A DNA stretch of 64,000 nucleotides from positions 2,991,001 to 3,055,000 of the forward strand of contig CM042025.1 in assembly GCA_023525975.1 (NCBI GenBank), written 5' to 3'. The position numbers and the translations under genes are program-made. This DNA is from Smallanthus sonchifolius (lineage: Eukaryota; Streptophyta; Magnoliopsida; Asterales; Asteraceae). The notes beneath the pieces are model-generated. The model worked only from the letters and a program-made list of their open reading frames with translations. It did no database searches and was not told the origin of the DNA. Shown here piece after piece: positions 11,461 through 22,217 of this stretch. Positions within the stretch are counted from its first letter, which is position 1. Each line of letters starts with the position of its first letter.

Positions 11461-12480
11461 TAAACCCTCACCCACCCCCCAAAAAAAACCTAAATAAGAC
11501 TCTCAAGCTCTGTAACAAGTAACAAGCCACACCACCATAACCACCAACTAACGATTGGGACCACTGTTAATCGCCGCCCGTCGGCCCCTTCGCCTCTTCA
11601 TCGGTAAGTTTCTTGCCTCTCTTTCTACTCTCATCTCCTCTCTCTCTCTCTCATCTACACAGACACATATCAACCGCCGGCCGACCGGAACAATCAAACC
11701 CCCTCTCCCTCCCTCTCTGTTCTCCGACTTTCCTCTCTGCTCAACACATCCAACCCTAATTTGGTTTCCACTTGGTTCAATTTCATTTTGGATTTGGATT
11801 TTGCCTACCGATTGTAAGCTTATGTATTTCCATTGAAGCTCACAAATAATTTGGGTTATTGGCTGATTGTAAGCGATTTGGATTTTTGCCCACCGATTAG
11901 GGTTGGAAAATACAGAAGCTTCTGTATTTCAGTCGAAGCTTCTGTATTTTTGGATTTGGATTTTTTCCTACCGATTGGGTTGTTGGTTGTTTTGGATTTG
12001 GATCGCCGGCCAAATACCCGCCGATTTCATCTTGGATTTGGACCGATTGTAAGATTTTTGAAGCATGAAAGTTTTGATTTGCAGGTTTTTGGTTTTTGTT
12101 TAGGAAGAAGACATAATGGATGTGGCCCACAATACTTTTGAATTTATTTTATTTTTTTGATTTTATAATAGTAAGGGTAGTTTGGTCATTTATTAAAAAA
12201 CTAACTGAAAAATCTAACGTCTGTTAGTCTGAAGGTTATAACTTGATACAAACCATATAGAAAAAGGGCGTCTAGCGTAATTAATGAAAATTAAGGTCTG
12301 CGGGTGTAATTTAGTATATACTTTGTTTTATGTAATTTAGTCTTTAATATATGCTCAAAAAATATTAATAAGAATTTATAATTTTTTCTTGGACAGTGCA
12401 TAGTATTATGTGTACTCACAATATACATACACCACCTCAGAGGTATTCGTTGTGGTTTTCATCCTGCTTTTAGTAATCAT
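11461..12480. other. Intergenic stretch; UTR-like tract and a 22-nt palindrome
   Basis: At 11550-11620 a GC-richer tract ends in CATCG/GTAAGT, which resembles a 5'-UTR exon and donor site, but no following coding exon fits. At 11908-11929 there is a perfect 22-nt palindrome centred on AGAAGCTTCT, with its right half repeated at 11935-11951. Otherwise I see nothing I can name. Confidence 0.4.
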
Positions 12481-13170
12481 TCGCTTGAGCAGTTAATTTT
12501 TATAAAATATGTTAACATGGATCTTGCTGAGCTGGAATTTGAAGCATGAAGAGCTAAATTAAAGAGGAAGCGAGATTTTGAGAAACATGGTGGGATCGGA
12601 AGGTCAGATGTTCTCACATAATTTTTTTAAACATTTAGCTTAAATTAGTGTAATTTGTTACAGCAACAGAGAATTACCAAGAGAGCGGGAATTCAGCAGA
12701 GAGGCACGCGGTAATGAGGATGGTCCTCCAATGAAATCAAAAACTGTTTGCATATATTTTTAATTTTTTCTTACTGTTTGTTTATTTGCACTTTCTTAAA
12801 ACTTATTGTTTCTACTTTCTTTTTGGTTTCCAGAGACTCCAGGCAGTGATGGTCATCACCATAGGTCCGAAAGACTGTCACCTCCGTTCTAGGGATGACG
12901 ACCTTGATGCTCCTCCACACCCGTCCTTAAGTTACATTAGTGGGACAAATGGTACATCCAATGGTGCGTGTGTTCAACGATACTGCCCGACCAAGGCGGT
13001 GGCAGGAGAAAGGGTACGCGCTTCTGCATTTTCACATTTCTTTTTAGTTTTACGTCGTCTGTTGCAATTCATTTTGACGATTCTAGGTGCATTTGCTATT
13101 TATTTGGAGCCATGTCATGCTGATATATTTGAATTCCTTGATTTGAGAAAGAACCATGGAAAGGTATTGT
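12481..13170 (+). pseudogene. Exon-like remnants of an unidentified charged protein
   Basis: Three or four stretches look like spliced exons in the plus direction. Near 12519-12602 one encodes LAELEFEA, a stop, then KRKRDFEKHGGIG. Near 12660-12755 another encodes NRELPREREFS. Near 12830-13012 a third encodes GSDGHHHRSERLSPP followed by a stop and frame change, ending at an AAAGG/GTACGC donor. At 13085-13163 FLDLRKNHGK precedes a GTATTG donor. Arg/Ser/His-rich segments like these suggest a nuclear RS-type protein, but I cannot identify it. The stops show it is not intact. It may be gene debris carried by a transposon, since Helitron ends follow at 13620-14508. Confidence 0.35.
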
Positions 13171-13619
13171 ATTATATAGTCTGCCTAATATGTTTGATAT
13201 TATCAAGTTAAGAAAAATATATTTGTTGTAAATCTTTGGGTGCCTGATTTGTTTATAGAAAAAGTCCAGAGCAATGGGACTTGGTCTTTATTTTTTGCTT
13301 TATTTTACATGCATCGCACGTCGCAACGCGCGATGGAGCTGATTTGTATTTTTTAGGTGCCAGTTTAATTATGAGTAGGTCAATTAGGGTGTTTATATTT
13401 TTAACAACTCAAACTGGTAAAATCAAAAGTTTGAACAAAAAAAGAAAAAGACCAGGTGGTTGGAATGGGTTCGAAGTAACTCAAAGTGTATATGGCTGCC
13501 ACAAAAATTCCTCTTTATTCCATACGAGGGTGAGAGGTATAGCTTTTGACATTTGTTGCTTATTTTTCAATAACTCAACCGAGGCATATCCTTCGCCCAT
13601 GCATTTATTCATATCTATA

Positions 13620-14056
13620 TCTATACTATATAATAAATAAATGTTTTTCTATGTCACGTGTCGTTTTCATATTCATCCTCATCATTTTTTTCCCGTCTCT
13701 CTCTCTTATTAAATACACCTCTATTTTTTAATAATAATTATATTTTCAAAGAAAATACTAATTATACTAATAAAACACATTTATTTTAAATTATCCCTTA
13801 TTATAAAAAACTTTGAAATCTAATTATGTAACTTTTATTTTCAATCAAATAGTAAATGAAAGTCAAATTATATTAAATAGTAATTAATGTATTTTTGAAA
13901 CCCAATTATATATTAATTTTTACATATTTTGAATTTTATTTCTATCCTTATTATATGTAATATATTTTTACACCTGTAAAATATATACATAAAGATTTAA
14001 AAATTTTATGTATTGATATTTTTCACCCCGTGTGTAGACACGGGGTTCCAAACTAG
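13620..14056 (+). mobile_element. Non-autonomous Helitron, 437 bp
   Basis: The 5' end is TCTATACTATATAATAA preceded by A (13619). The 3' end is CTAG (14053-14056) followed by T. Seven nt before CTAG there is a perfect 8-bp hairpin (CCCCGTGT 14026-14033, loop GTAG, ACACGGGG 14038-14045). TC start, subterminal hairpin, CTRR end and insertion between A and T are the standard Helitron signature. It encodes no Rep/helicase. Confidence 0.85.
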
Positions 14057-14439
14057 TATGCATGACATAACCTTTCTCCATGTGACAGCGGATAGAAGTA
14101 GGATACACTTTTTCATATGTGCATAAATGCATATATACACAATTCCATATGTGGATAAATGCATATATTTAAAAGTATGTTTTTTAACTTTCTGAGATTT
14201 TGGATTTTCATTTATAGTAATGTCGTCAGTTTGGATTGTTTTTGTGTATCAAGTTAAATTGATCCATAAATTATTAAAACATTAGAGTATACTTTTAATC
14301 TTGTTTGTGTAGTCTTGGACTGTTGAAGTTAAATTACATTGTAAACCACGTTACTCCGTCGCAACATGCAGATTTAGCAATCATAGATAGTACGGTATGT
14401 GTTGTAAAATTCTATTCCCTTGAGTTCAAACCAATTCAT

Positions 14440-14508
14440 AAACTAACAAAAGACGAGTAAAAACCCGTAAATTGTACACTCCGCCGCAGCGCGCGGGTTA
14501 CCCACTAG
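14440..14508 (+). mobile_element. 3' terminus of a second Helitron
   Basis: ACACTCCGCCGCAGCGCGCGGGTTACCCACTAG followed by T (the CTAG at 14505-14508) matches the GC-rich CGCAGCGCGCGGG...CTAG/T ends of many plant Helitrons. Its 5' end is not resolved; the 13620-14056 element may be nested inside it. Sequence just after it (14510-14600) resembles the 5' part of the first Helitron, hinting at another copy. Confidence 0.6.
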
Positions 14509-15495
14509 TTATAATAAATGGATAACTATACTTGTTACGTGTCGACTTTTTGTGAAGTCTATGTTTTTGTTTCGCGTCTCTCTCTGCTATTAAATAATAA
14601 TTATGTTAAACAATTAAATATCTAAAATTTATTCTAATATTTTATTAAAAATTACTAAATCATAAGAAAATTTTAATTATATCTTATCTTAAAATACAAT
14701 TTTATAATTCTTAAATTTTCATTATTTGTTATTTATAATTCTTAAATCTTCATTATTTCTTATTTCACCAATGACTGATAATATCCAACATTTAAAATCT
14801 TCATAGAAACTGATATTTTATAACAAGTTGTATTTATTAAACCAACGTAAAAGATAAGTTTTAACATAGTAAAGTTATATTTAAAACAACAAAAATTGAT
14901 GGGGGTAACGCCTCACATCAGCAAAACATTAATACTCGGTTCGGTTTGGAAAGGATGGTGGGCTTATTTGCTCGAGAAATTAAAAGAAATAAATGGGCTT
15001 TATTACGAATGTTTGGATTGGGTCATACAATACAACCGCCACCACCAAACAGGCGAAAACCGTCAATTGACGCGAATCGGTTTTCGAATCGAATTGATCT
15101 CCATCTTCATCATCGATATGCCGATCTCTGTAACAAATCTAGGTATCTCGCTCCTTATTCTAGACTATTTAGGTATTATCTGGCTCCAATCTGCGTGTGA
15201 TAGTTCGCTTGCTCTGTGTGTGCGTGTTTATCCGTCGAATCGCATTTTTATTTCATACAGCTGCTGTGTGCATTTCAAAATAGTTAGTTTGATTCTTCAT
15301 TTCTATGTTGATTTCTATTCGAACGCTGTTGATTTTGAGTTGTAGTTATTACTTCTACTGAATAAGTATCAAAGGGAACTCAATGCGGATTTATATATGT
15401 TCAATTGATCGTGGAAGGCGATAGGCATTATTCACTTGCAAATTTCATGACCTAGCCACAAATTTAGGAAAAAACAAAATGGACAGGTCGGAGAT
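14509..15495. other. AT-rich and UTR-like DNA, no gene assigned
   Basis: Helitron-like AT-rich DNA up to about 14890, then a less AT-rich tract (14900-15350) with open frames on the plus strand. No frame there shows a recognisable domain or a convincing exon structure, so I do not call a gene. Confidence 0.4.
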
Positions 15496-15499
15496 CGGC

Positions 15500-15751
15500 T
15501 CGCTAAAAGCTTGAATCCATTCGAGCTTAAACGAGCTCGAGCCTAAAAATAAGCTTGTTTAATAAACGAGGGCGAGCCTGAGCTTCACTTATCGAACTCA
15601 AGCCGGCTTATATATATTTATATAATAGTAATTATTATATATAAAATTATGATAATAAAAACTAAATAATTATAAATGTAATAAATTAATTAATAAATAA
15701 TAAACGAGCCTAGCTCGAACTTGGTCGAGCTCGCGCTTGTTTACACCCCTA
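15500..15751. mobile_element. hAT-type MITE remnant rich in AGCTCGAGC
   Basis: Repeated CGAGCTCGAGC/GAGCTCG motifs at both ends flank an AT-rich core, and the right edge reads TTTACACCCCTAG, a common hAT MITE terminus. The left terminus is degraded, so no target duplication can be read. Confidence 0.5.
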
Positions 15752-16124
15752 GGAATAAGACATGAGTATCTTCGAGTTAAAATCCGCCAATTAGAGCTGC
15801 TTTGTTGTGGTTAGATTTGATATTAAGTGCTAGCAATTGATCATATCTGAAATGCCAAACGATAAGATGCACATTGTTATAAAGTAAAGGTCGACACGAA
15901 AGCTTGTATATCATATATGGCATGTCTAGACAAAATGCTAGCTGAAGTTTGTAACACCTTAACAAAAAAAAGTTAAGACCAAATAAATTACATACATCAT
16001 ATATCACATGGCTAGATAAAATGCCATCTGACTTGCTACTTATTCTGTTATTCATACTTCCATAGTTGTTAGCAAGTATACCGGAGCTTAAGAAAACGCT
16101 CTGTTTATGGATATAGTTCTTGTA

Positions 16125-16433
16125 CTAGAGCCATATAGCTCCCTCTTTAATGAGCATTGGGACCAGCTTTCCTTTGAGATGGAGACTCATGATCTCGTTG
16201 GATCCACCAACCAGCTCCTGTCCGATAAATACAGCTGGGACACATGGCATACACCCTAAGGCTTTGAGTTCCTTCTCAATTTGCTTACCATCTGGGTGTT
16301 CATCAAGCTCATAAACAGTTGGGTTTGCCCCAAAGCTACATATTAGTGTCTTAATGCTGTGGCATATACAGCAAGAACTCTTGCTGAATATAACCACTGC
16401 TTTGTCTTTCACCAATCTTGTCACAATGGCCAT
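16125..16433 (-). CDS. CC-type glutaredoxin (ROXY-like), 102 aa, CCIC site
   Basis: Single-exon gene for a plant-specific class III (CC-type) glutaredoxin. The thioredoxin-fold protein has the active site CCIC at residues 21-24 (SKSSCCICH), a cis-Pro segment VPAVFIG at about 65-71, and a glycine pair after ELV for glutathione binding. It ends AIWL, the hydrophobic C-terminal motif that in ROXY proteins contacts TGA bZIP factors. CC-type glutaredoxins use glutathione and act in nucleus and cytosol in petal/anther development, jasmonate/salicylate crosstalk and nitrate signalling. Length is normal for the family. Extra cysteines occur at 32, 61 and 64. It shares about 77 of 102 residues (counted by eye) with the gene at 20378-20686, so the two are a tandem duplicate pair. 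The start is the first ATG after the TATA box at 16509-16517. Confidence 0.97.
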   Translation of the reverse strand: MAIVTRLVKDKAVVIFSKSSCCICHSIKTLICSFGANPTVYELDEHPDGKQIEKELKALGCMPCVPAVFIGQELVGGSNEIMSLHLKGKLVPMLIKEGAIWL

Positions 16434-16508
16434 TTTTCTCTATTGGATAACTGTAAGATACTTTGATGGTAAGAGGTTTGCGTTCAGGAACTTGAACTGC
16501 CATGGAGG

Positions 16509-16517
16509 CTATATATA
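16509..16517 (-). promoter_or_regulatory. TATA box of the first glutaredoxin gene
   Basis: TATATATAG on the minus strand, about 75 nt upstream of the ATG at 16433. This spacing fits a TSS near 16480 and a short leader. The same arrangement is seen for the paralogue at 20686. Confidence 0.65.
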
Positions 16518-16519
16518 GC

Positions 16520-18660
16520 TGGACTAGAGGACAAAAAAGGAGGGAAAAGGTGGATACGGGTAGTATTTGGTAATTTTCAAGATTGCCATTTGCCCCTTTA
16601 ACACTGATCTTAAATGGAATGCTACAGGAGCAAGATTTTGAAATCAATGCAATAATATTCTAAAGGTGGTCATTGATATCCTTTAAGATCTTCAATCTTT
16701 ATTTATATCTCTTATTTTTTAGGGTACCAACTTATTCTTAGTTAAGCTGTTTTTTTTCAATAAGAACCTAAGGAATAGTCCTTGACTCCAATTACCTAGA
16801 TGCAAGCCTATTCAATGTGCCTAGGTAGGCAGATTAATTAATTCAACAAGCTGAAAGTTAAGAAAAACAAATATTTGGATAAAATATATGTGTATCAGGG
16901 GTGGTAAAGCATATAATTATGATTATTAAATATTTAAATCACATGGCATCCTTACAAGTAGGATGAAAAGTTATGCTTGTGAAGATATTCTTATGGATTT
17001 CTTTATCTTTGAGTGCTTAATCAAAATATTGTGCTTATCATTAAGTTATTTCTCTGCACCCCGTGCTAGTTTAACAGCTATACAAGGAATCAGAATAGTT
17101 AAAGTAAGAGGGCTCTCACTAATTTAATTGTTTTTGTAGCAACATGCAAGCTGATATATCATAGCAGTTGACATTTATTGAGTAGTTTCAAGTCAAAAAT
17201 ACTATCATGTTTAAGAGGCTGCTTAATTATTTGATTAGCGATAAAAACTTCTTGTATTCCTTTTCAGCAGGCACTCTGATTGCTCTAGAAAATTTAGGTC
17301 CATCTTATTCCAAACTAAGGACATTCTCTTATTCTCACTTTTCTTCTCTTTCCTATTCTTTTCCTTTAAATCACAATCATGGGAATTGATACATTTTTCC
17401 ATCTTATGTTCCAAGGAGAATGTATACAACCGTACAACAGGGCATTTACGTTTCTTATTTTCTGGTATTAGAATACGCCACATATATTCAGCTGAAAAGG
17501 TCAAGCTAAAAGAAGAAAAGGATGGGCTGAGTTCTGAAATTTGGAATCAATTTGTAGAACTGGCTATAGATAAAGCCAAGGGACACTTATTTAGGGGCAC
17601 CGACTTACATGATATCTACCTATCATTTAACCGACTTACATGTATTTTGCTATACATTCATTGCCACCTTTTCTTTTGTACGTCAAACTATAGTTATTCA
17701 AAGTTGTATATAACCTTTGCAAGTTATGAAGTTAGTGATCTAGCTATTATTTAGTAGTATCTTCTTTGGCTAATATATATACGAACTTTTCTGTTTGAGT
17801 TTTCTCGAGAACTGTTGGTTTTGACACATGACATCTAGATCTACATTTCTACTTGTTATTTGGTTTTTACCGAATAAAGTGAAGTGTATATATGAGGACA
17901 TAAATAGGAATGCGTAGTCGAGTCCTGGCATCACATATCTTTTTTGATTTTTTAGATTGGTGGGCTTATTATTCCCTCACTTTTTCCACTTCCAGAAAAG
18001 GACAAAGGATGCCAACTCAAAGCTTCCAGATAAGAAAAATTCCTCTTAAGGAAAAGGCTAGACAGCACACATTAAATTTTCACTTGAACATCTTAAAAAT
18101 TCTCAAAATCTCGGATCAGAATTGGGAATAAACTAGTGAAATTCCAGCATCAGTTATTATGATGTTAATAAGCATTTTGGTGATGTGTTGTCTTCTATTT
18201 AATCAAATCACTTGGTTTTCTATCGCCAAGTAGTGGTATACTTGCTTTATGCAAGTCATTTACTGAGATGCACTTTTTTTTCTGTGTCCAACTTGCGGTT
18301 ATATAACAGTTTTAATGTTAACAAGCTTCGGTTATCCATCTGTTGTTTCTCTTACTTCAATTCATAAGTGATTACCATCAAATGGTTTTATTTCTGAATA
18401 AATTAATTTCCCTATGAGATTCTCCTCAATAAATTTTAAATGTCTTAAGGGACATCTAAATCAGCTTTTGCTAGACTAATAAATATTGTTTCAAGTTGTC
18501 CAATGAAAGACATGGAATGGTCTGGGTAATGAATTTGTGATAATGTAATTAGAAATACCGAGGCGAGGCTGGTTCTTCCCCAAAAAGAAAAAAAACCAAA
18601 AATTAAAATAAGATAAGAACTGTCATTTACTGACAGTCCTAAGCTCAGCCTGCTAATTAT
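16520..18660. other. Gene-free spacer between glutaredoxin genes
   Basis: AT-rich DNA with no recognisable gene, RNA or bounded element. A frame at 17470-17590 (containing EEKDGLSSEIWNQF) is open but matches nothing I know and lacks a good start. Confidence 0.45.
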
Positions 18661-18668
18661 AATCTTGA

Positions 18669-18895
18669 GAGGCGGCAAGATGGGTGGGTTGGGAGGTGGG
18701 GGGCTGAGTAACGGGTCAAATCTGGTTTGAGTTGAAGCATGTCACTTTTTAGTACAGATTGAAATGAGCCGCAGGTGGGATTAGGTTGACCTGCAAACAC
18801 TTCTTTGTCCACATTTATATATGTTTAGGGTTTATTATGATTTAGGAGGCACTTTAGCTATTTTTTATTTAACCTGCAAAACTTTTACCTCTACA
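18669..18895 (+). repeat. Dispersed GGTGGCAAGATGGGTGGGTTGG repeat, truncated copy
   Basis: Opens GAGGCGGCAAGATGGGTGGG and continues with AACGGGTCAAA and CTGCAAACACTTCTTTGTCC, the head of a repeat family seen at least a dozen times here. The tail is missing. Confidence 0.6.
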
Positions 18896-19446
18896 TATCT
18901 TATGTTGGGAGAGTGTGCCTCCAATACACAGACAACATAAAGAAATACCACGTAAGGACAGATCCATATCGAGCCACTTAGTGAAAACCGTATTTGAATT
19001 TCAGGTGTAATGCAGACTAACAAGTAGAAGAAATATGCCTACTTGTAGGTCGTCTGTGTATTATTCAATTATAACTAAGCATAGGAACATAACCATTTGT
19101 TAGTGACCACTGACCACAAGACAATCCTTTGAATAATTTATCTTAGTAACCATAGTTGACAGAAATAACTGCAGATAAATGGTAAAAAAAAAAAGAATTT
19201 CAGTTAGAGAACTGAGTATTTTTATGTCTCTCAACATTCTTTTGTTAGTCGGCATATGGTCAGCTAAACGATAGTAAAAAGCCATAATGAGGCATGCTTA
19301 TGTGTCATTCTTGACATTTTATTACAACAATGAGAAGCAAGTTCTTGCTGTGAACTAAAATCTACCGAAGGAAAGATCTCTGTGAGTGCCTCAAGGATAT
19401 GTTCTATATATGGGAACTGTTCATTCTGCTATTTTTTCCTTGTAAA

Positions 19447-19962
19447 GGTGGCCAGTTTCGGTCGTTTACTTATGAACTTGTTGATTTGGGTTGTTTTTTT
19501 GTATCTCAAACAGCTCAAATGGGTTGAACAAGTCAATTAGGTTGTAAGTCACCCAAAGTCTATTTTTAATGCATACAACCCCCTAAACCATTTTATTTGC
19601 AGATTTGTATTATTATAATAATACTGTTTCTTTTTGTGTTAGATTATATAAATTAGACTAGGTACTAGCCCAGTATGTTGCCCAATGGGCCCTAGGGTTT
19701 ACTTTAGAAGTGGTTCCCCCTTTTGTATATACATGCCTCTATAATGTAAATATACACAAGAGATATACATACAGTCAATTATTACTTCATTTTTGTCTCA
19801 CATCACAGTTTTCAATAACTTATCCATTATAAAAAACACAGAAAAATGGACAAAAAAGTGTTAGTGGGTGAACTAAATCCAACCATGTCCTTTTTGACCC
19901 AAACCTATTTCAACGCTACCCGTTTTGACTAGTTACCCAGCCCACCCATCTTGCCACCTCTA
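19447..19962 (-). repeat. Dispersed GGGTCAAAACGGGT repeat, reverse orientation, with nested insertion
   Basis: The right edge reads CCCACCCATCTTGCCACCTC, the reverse complement of the family head. The body has the family's CACCCAAAGTC, ATGCATACAACC and ATGGACAAAAAAGTG motifs in reverse order. A foreign block at about 19637-19789 interrupts it. Confidence 0.7.
19637..19789. mobile_element. Small solo-LTR-like insertion
   Basis: A block starting near TGTGTTAG and ending near ATTACTTCA splits the surrounding repeat, with T-rich TTTTT on both sides as a possible 5-bp target duplication. Content such as CCCTAGGGTTT and CTCTATAATGTAAATATACAC resembles U3-R of small copia or TRIM LTRs. The boundaries are approximate. 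Confidence 0.4.
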
Positions 19963-20377
19963 AGTTTCTAAGTATAATTACTAGCACTCCAAGTCTCCAA
20001 TATCAGGATTCCTCTTTTACCTGTGAGCTGGGCTCATCTCTTACATTCAGCTCCTTTACTACAAAGTGGGGATGTCTAATTACCCATTAAAGTATTACTT
20101 GAAAACACAGTAACAATTTCTTAAAAAACATGATATCTCTTGTTGCTTTTCAAAAGTAGGAAATTACATGTGGAAGTTGGCACATGCATACATTTTCATG
20201 GACGCAAAAAGAAAAAAGAAAAAGAAAAGATAACACCAACAGAAAAGATGGCCAAAAAACAACTCCTGTCTTTCCTGCTCTAACAACTGCAGAAGCATCA
20301 AACTGCTCCTATAGTTGTATTAACATAACTCTAACTCTATTCCATAAGAACTTAAAAGTATTCTTGAACAAGTTTCA

Positions 20378-20686
20378 CTAAACCCATATAGCATTAGCCC
20401 TGAGTAGCAATGGCACCAACTGACCCTTCAAATGAAGTGTCATTATCTCATTGGCCCCACCAATCAGCTCCTGCCCTATGAACACAGCTGGCACACTTGG
20501 CTTACATCCCAATCCCTTGAGTTCCTTCTCTATCTGATGCCCCTTTGGATGCTCATCTAACTCATAAACAGTGGGATTTGCTCCAAAACTGCTTATTAGT
20601 GTCTTAATTGTGTGGCACATGCAGCAAGAGTTTTTACTGAATATAACCACAGACCTTTCGTTCACCAAAGCTGTAACCATAGCCAT
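20378..20686 (-). CDS. CC-type glutaredoxin (ROXY-like), 102 aa, CCMC site
   Basis: Intronless CC-type glutaredoxin. The active site is CCMC at residues 21-24 (SKNSCCMCH), followed by VPAVFIG and a GG pair, and the protein ends AIWV. It is the close paralogue of the gene at 16125-16433, in the same orientation and 4 kb away: same length, the shared SFGANPTVYELDEHP segment, about 25 substitutions. CCMC is the commonest active-site form in this class. A thiol-disulfide or glutathionylation role through glutathione, and TGA-factor binding through the C-terminal AIWx tail, are family knowledge. The conservative L-to-V change at the last residue may weaken or alter that contact. A TATA box lies about 100 nt upstream. 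Confidence 0.97.
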   Translation of the reverse strand: MAMVTALVNERSVVIFSKNSCCMCHTIKTLISSFGANPTVYELDEHPKGHQIEKELKGLGCKPSVPAVFIGQELIGGANEIMTLHLKGQLVPLLLRANAIWV

Positions 20687-20785
20687 CTCTTTAAGTTAAA
20701 GCAATCAATTATCAGAAAATAAAGGGTAGATTTTGGTAAAAGAAAGTTTAGGTTTTGCTGTGACTAAACTGAGCTCTTGCTAATG

Positions 20786-20794
20786 CTATATATA
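20786..20794 (-). promoter_or_regulatory. TATA box of the second glutaredoxin gene
   Basis: TATATATAG on the minus strand, about 100 nt upstream of the ATG at 20686, matching the box of the neighbouring paralogue in sequence and context. Confidence 0.6.
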
Positions 20795-20799
20795 GATAG

Positions 20800-21948
20800 T
20801 TGGTCTTGATATTGAAAAGGGGAGATTCCTTTTTCACAAAAGGTACTATATTATCATTTATCATGCTTCACAAACTGTTTGATATTACTGCCATAGTGTT
20901 GTATAACAAGTTGTTTCTCCGTATATTGATATGCACGGCAGCATCTTATATGTAAAATCACATCTTTAACCCTGATAGAGCCTTTATGTGGTGCTTTGAT
21001 GCAGTTATTTATGTAAGGACAGTATGGTAATTATATATACAAACATAAATATCTTGCTTTTTCATTTTTCTATCACATAGCATCTGCTGATGTGGAAGAC
21101 GTTTTCCAAATTGGATAGACACCCTACCTTTCCCATTGCGAGATTCTAAGTGAAAGGAACAAGGTGAAAAGTGCCCAACCACCAAGAATAGATTTGGTAG
21201 CCATCAGAGTGATGAAAAAAAGGAAGAAATTAGAAATAAGTTCTCTGATCAATTAGTTGTGCATGGATAATATTATGAAATGATGAATTCACTCAACAAT
21301 CAAACAAATGCCTAACGTTATTTACTTTATTCATTTGGCTCATACAGATGCAGTACACCATGTGCACAAAAATATTTCACATCTTGTTAATTATGCATGC
21401 ATAGGCATCAAATGTTTCGTTATAACTTCGGATATAACAATAGGTTGTGATGACATAAGTTAACAGAATAATGCGAATCACATTTCCCTTTAACTTGTTT
21501 GCAGGTCCTGAACTTGTGAAAAATATCAGGAATCCCACCTTTAATAGGCAATTAATATCTTATAACCTATTCTTATAATTTAGGACTTGTGCCATCCAAG
21601 TAAGAACTAACTTTTACCTGATGAGCAATAGGCAGAGATTTTAATCCATCAAATGGGTGTAGGATGTTTAATTTATGTTTTATATTTATTATAAAGAAAG
21701 AATATTATGTCCAAAACAGTACAAGTACAGTATTAGATACTGGCATCTTTTTTTGGCAGCCTTAATAGGTAGAGCATAAAAATCTTTCATAATGTTCTGG
21801 AGGAAGAATTTGCATAACTGGCTCGAAACAAAGCGAAGAGCCATTTAAATTCTGTTGCGACACTCACCGGTCACCACATTATTGTCTCATATTTAGAATT
21901 CTAAGCTTGTATTGATATATATTCTCCAATTAATTTGGGTGCATTTTT
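20800..21948. other. Gene-free spacer
   Basis: AT-rich intergenic DNA; nothing recognisable on either strand. Confidence 0.45.
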
Positions 21949-21953
21949 ATGAA

Positions 21954-22212
21954 TGTTGGGTGTGGAGTCTCATATGGGGTAGCCGGCCCTAATGGGCTCT
22001 ACACGGGTTGGGCCTAACTTGGAAATTAAGTTACTAACCCTAGATTAATCTCTATATATACATCATATGTATTTGTCCTTGAGCACAGAAATAATATAAA
22101 CCCTAGTTGCAAAGTGGACGTAGGTCAGTTTAGACCGAACCACTATAAATCTCGTGTTCGTGTTTTTCCCGCATTCGTGTGTGTTCGTGTGTGATCGTCT
22201 TTAATCCTAACA
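21954..22212 (+). mobile_element. Solo LTR, 259 bp, 5-bp target duplication
   Basis: Starts TGTTGGGTGTGGAGTCTC and ends TAATCCTAACA, flanked by ATGAA on both sides (21949-21953 and 22213-22217). It shares TGTGGAGTCTC, GCCGGCCCTAAT, CCTAGTTGCA and GTGGACGTAGGT with the LTRs of the minus-strand element at 46923-49689, so it is the same family. No internal domain remains, which indicates LTR-LTR recombination. Confidence 0.85.
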
Positions 22213-22217
22213 ATGAA

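Noticed and set aside
16351..16503. A 50-codon frame opening upstream of the first glutaredoxin and overlapping it (possible regulatory uORF)
   Set aside because: Its ATG lies only 6 nt from the TATA box, so it should be upstream of the transcription start and absent from the mRNA.
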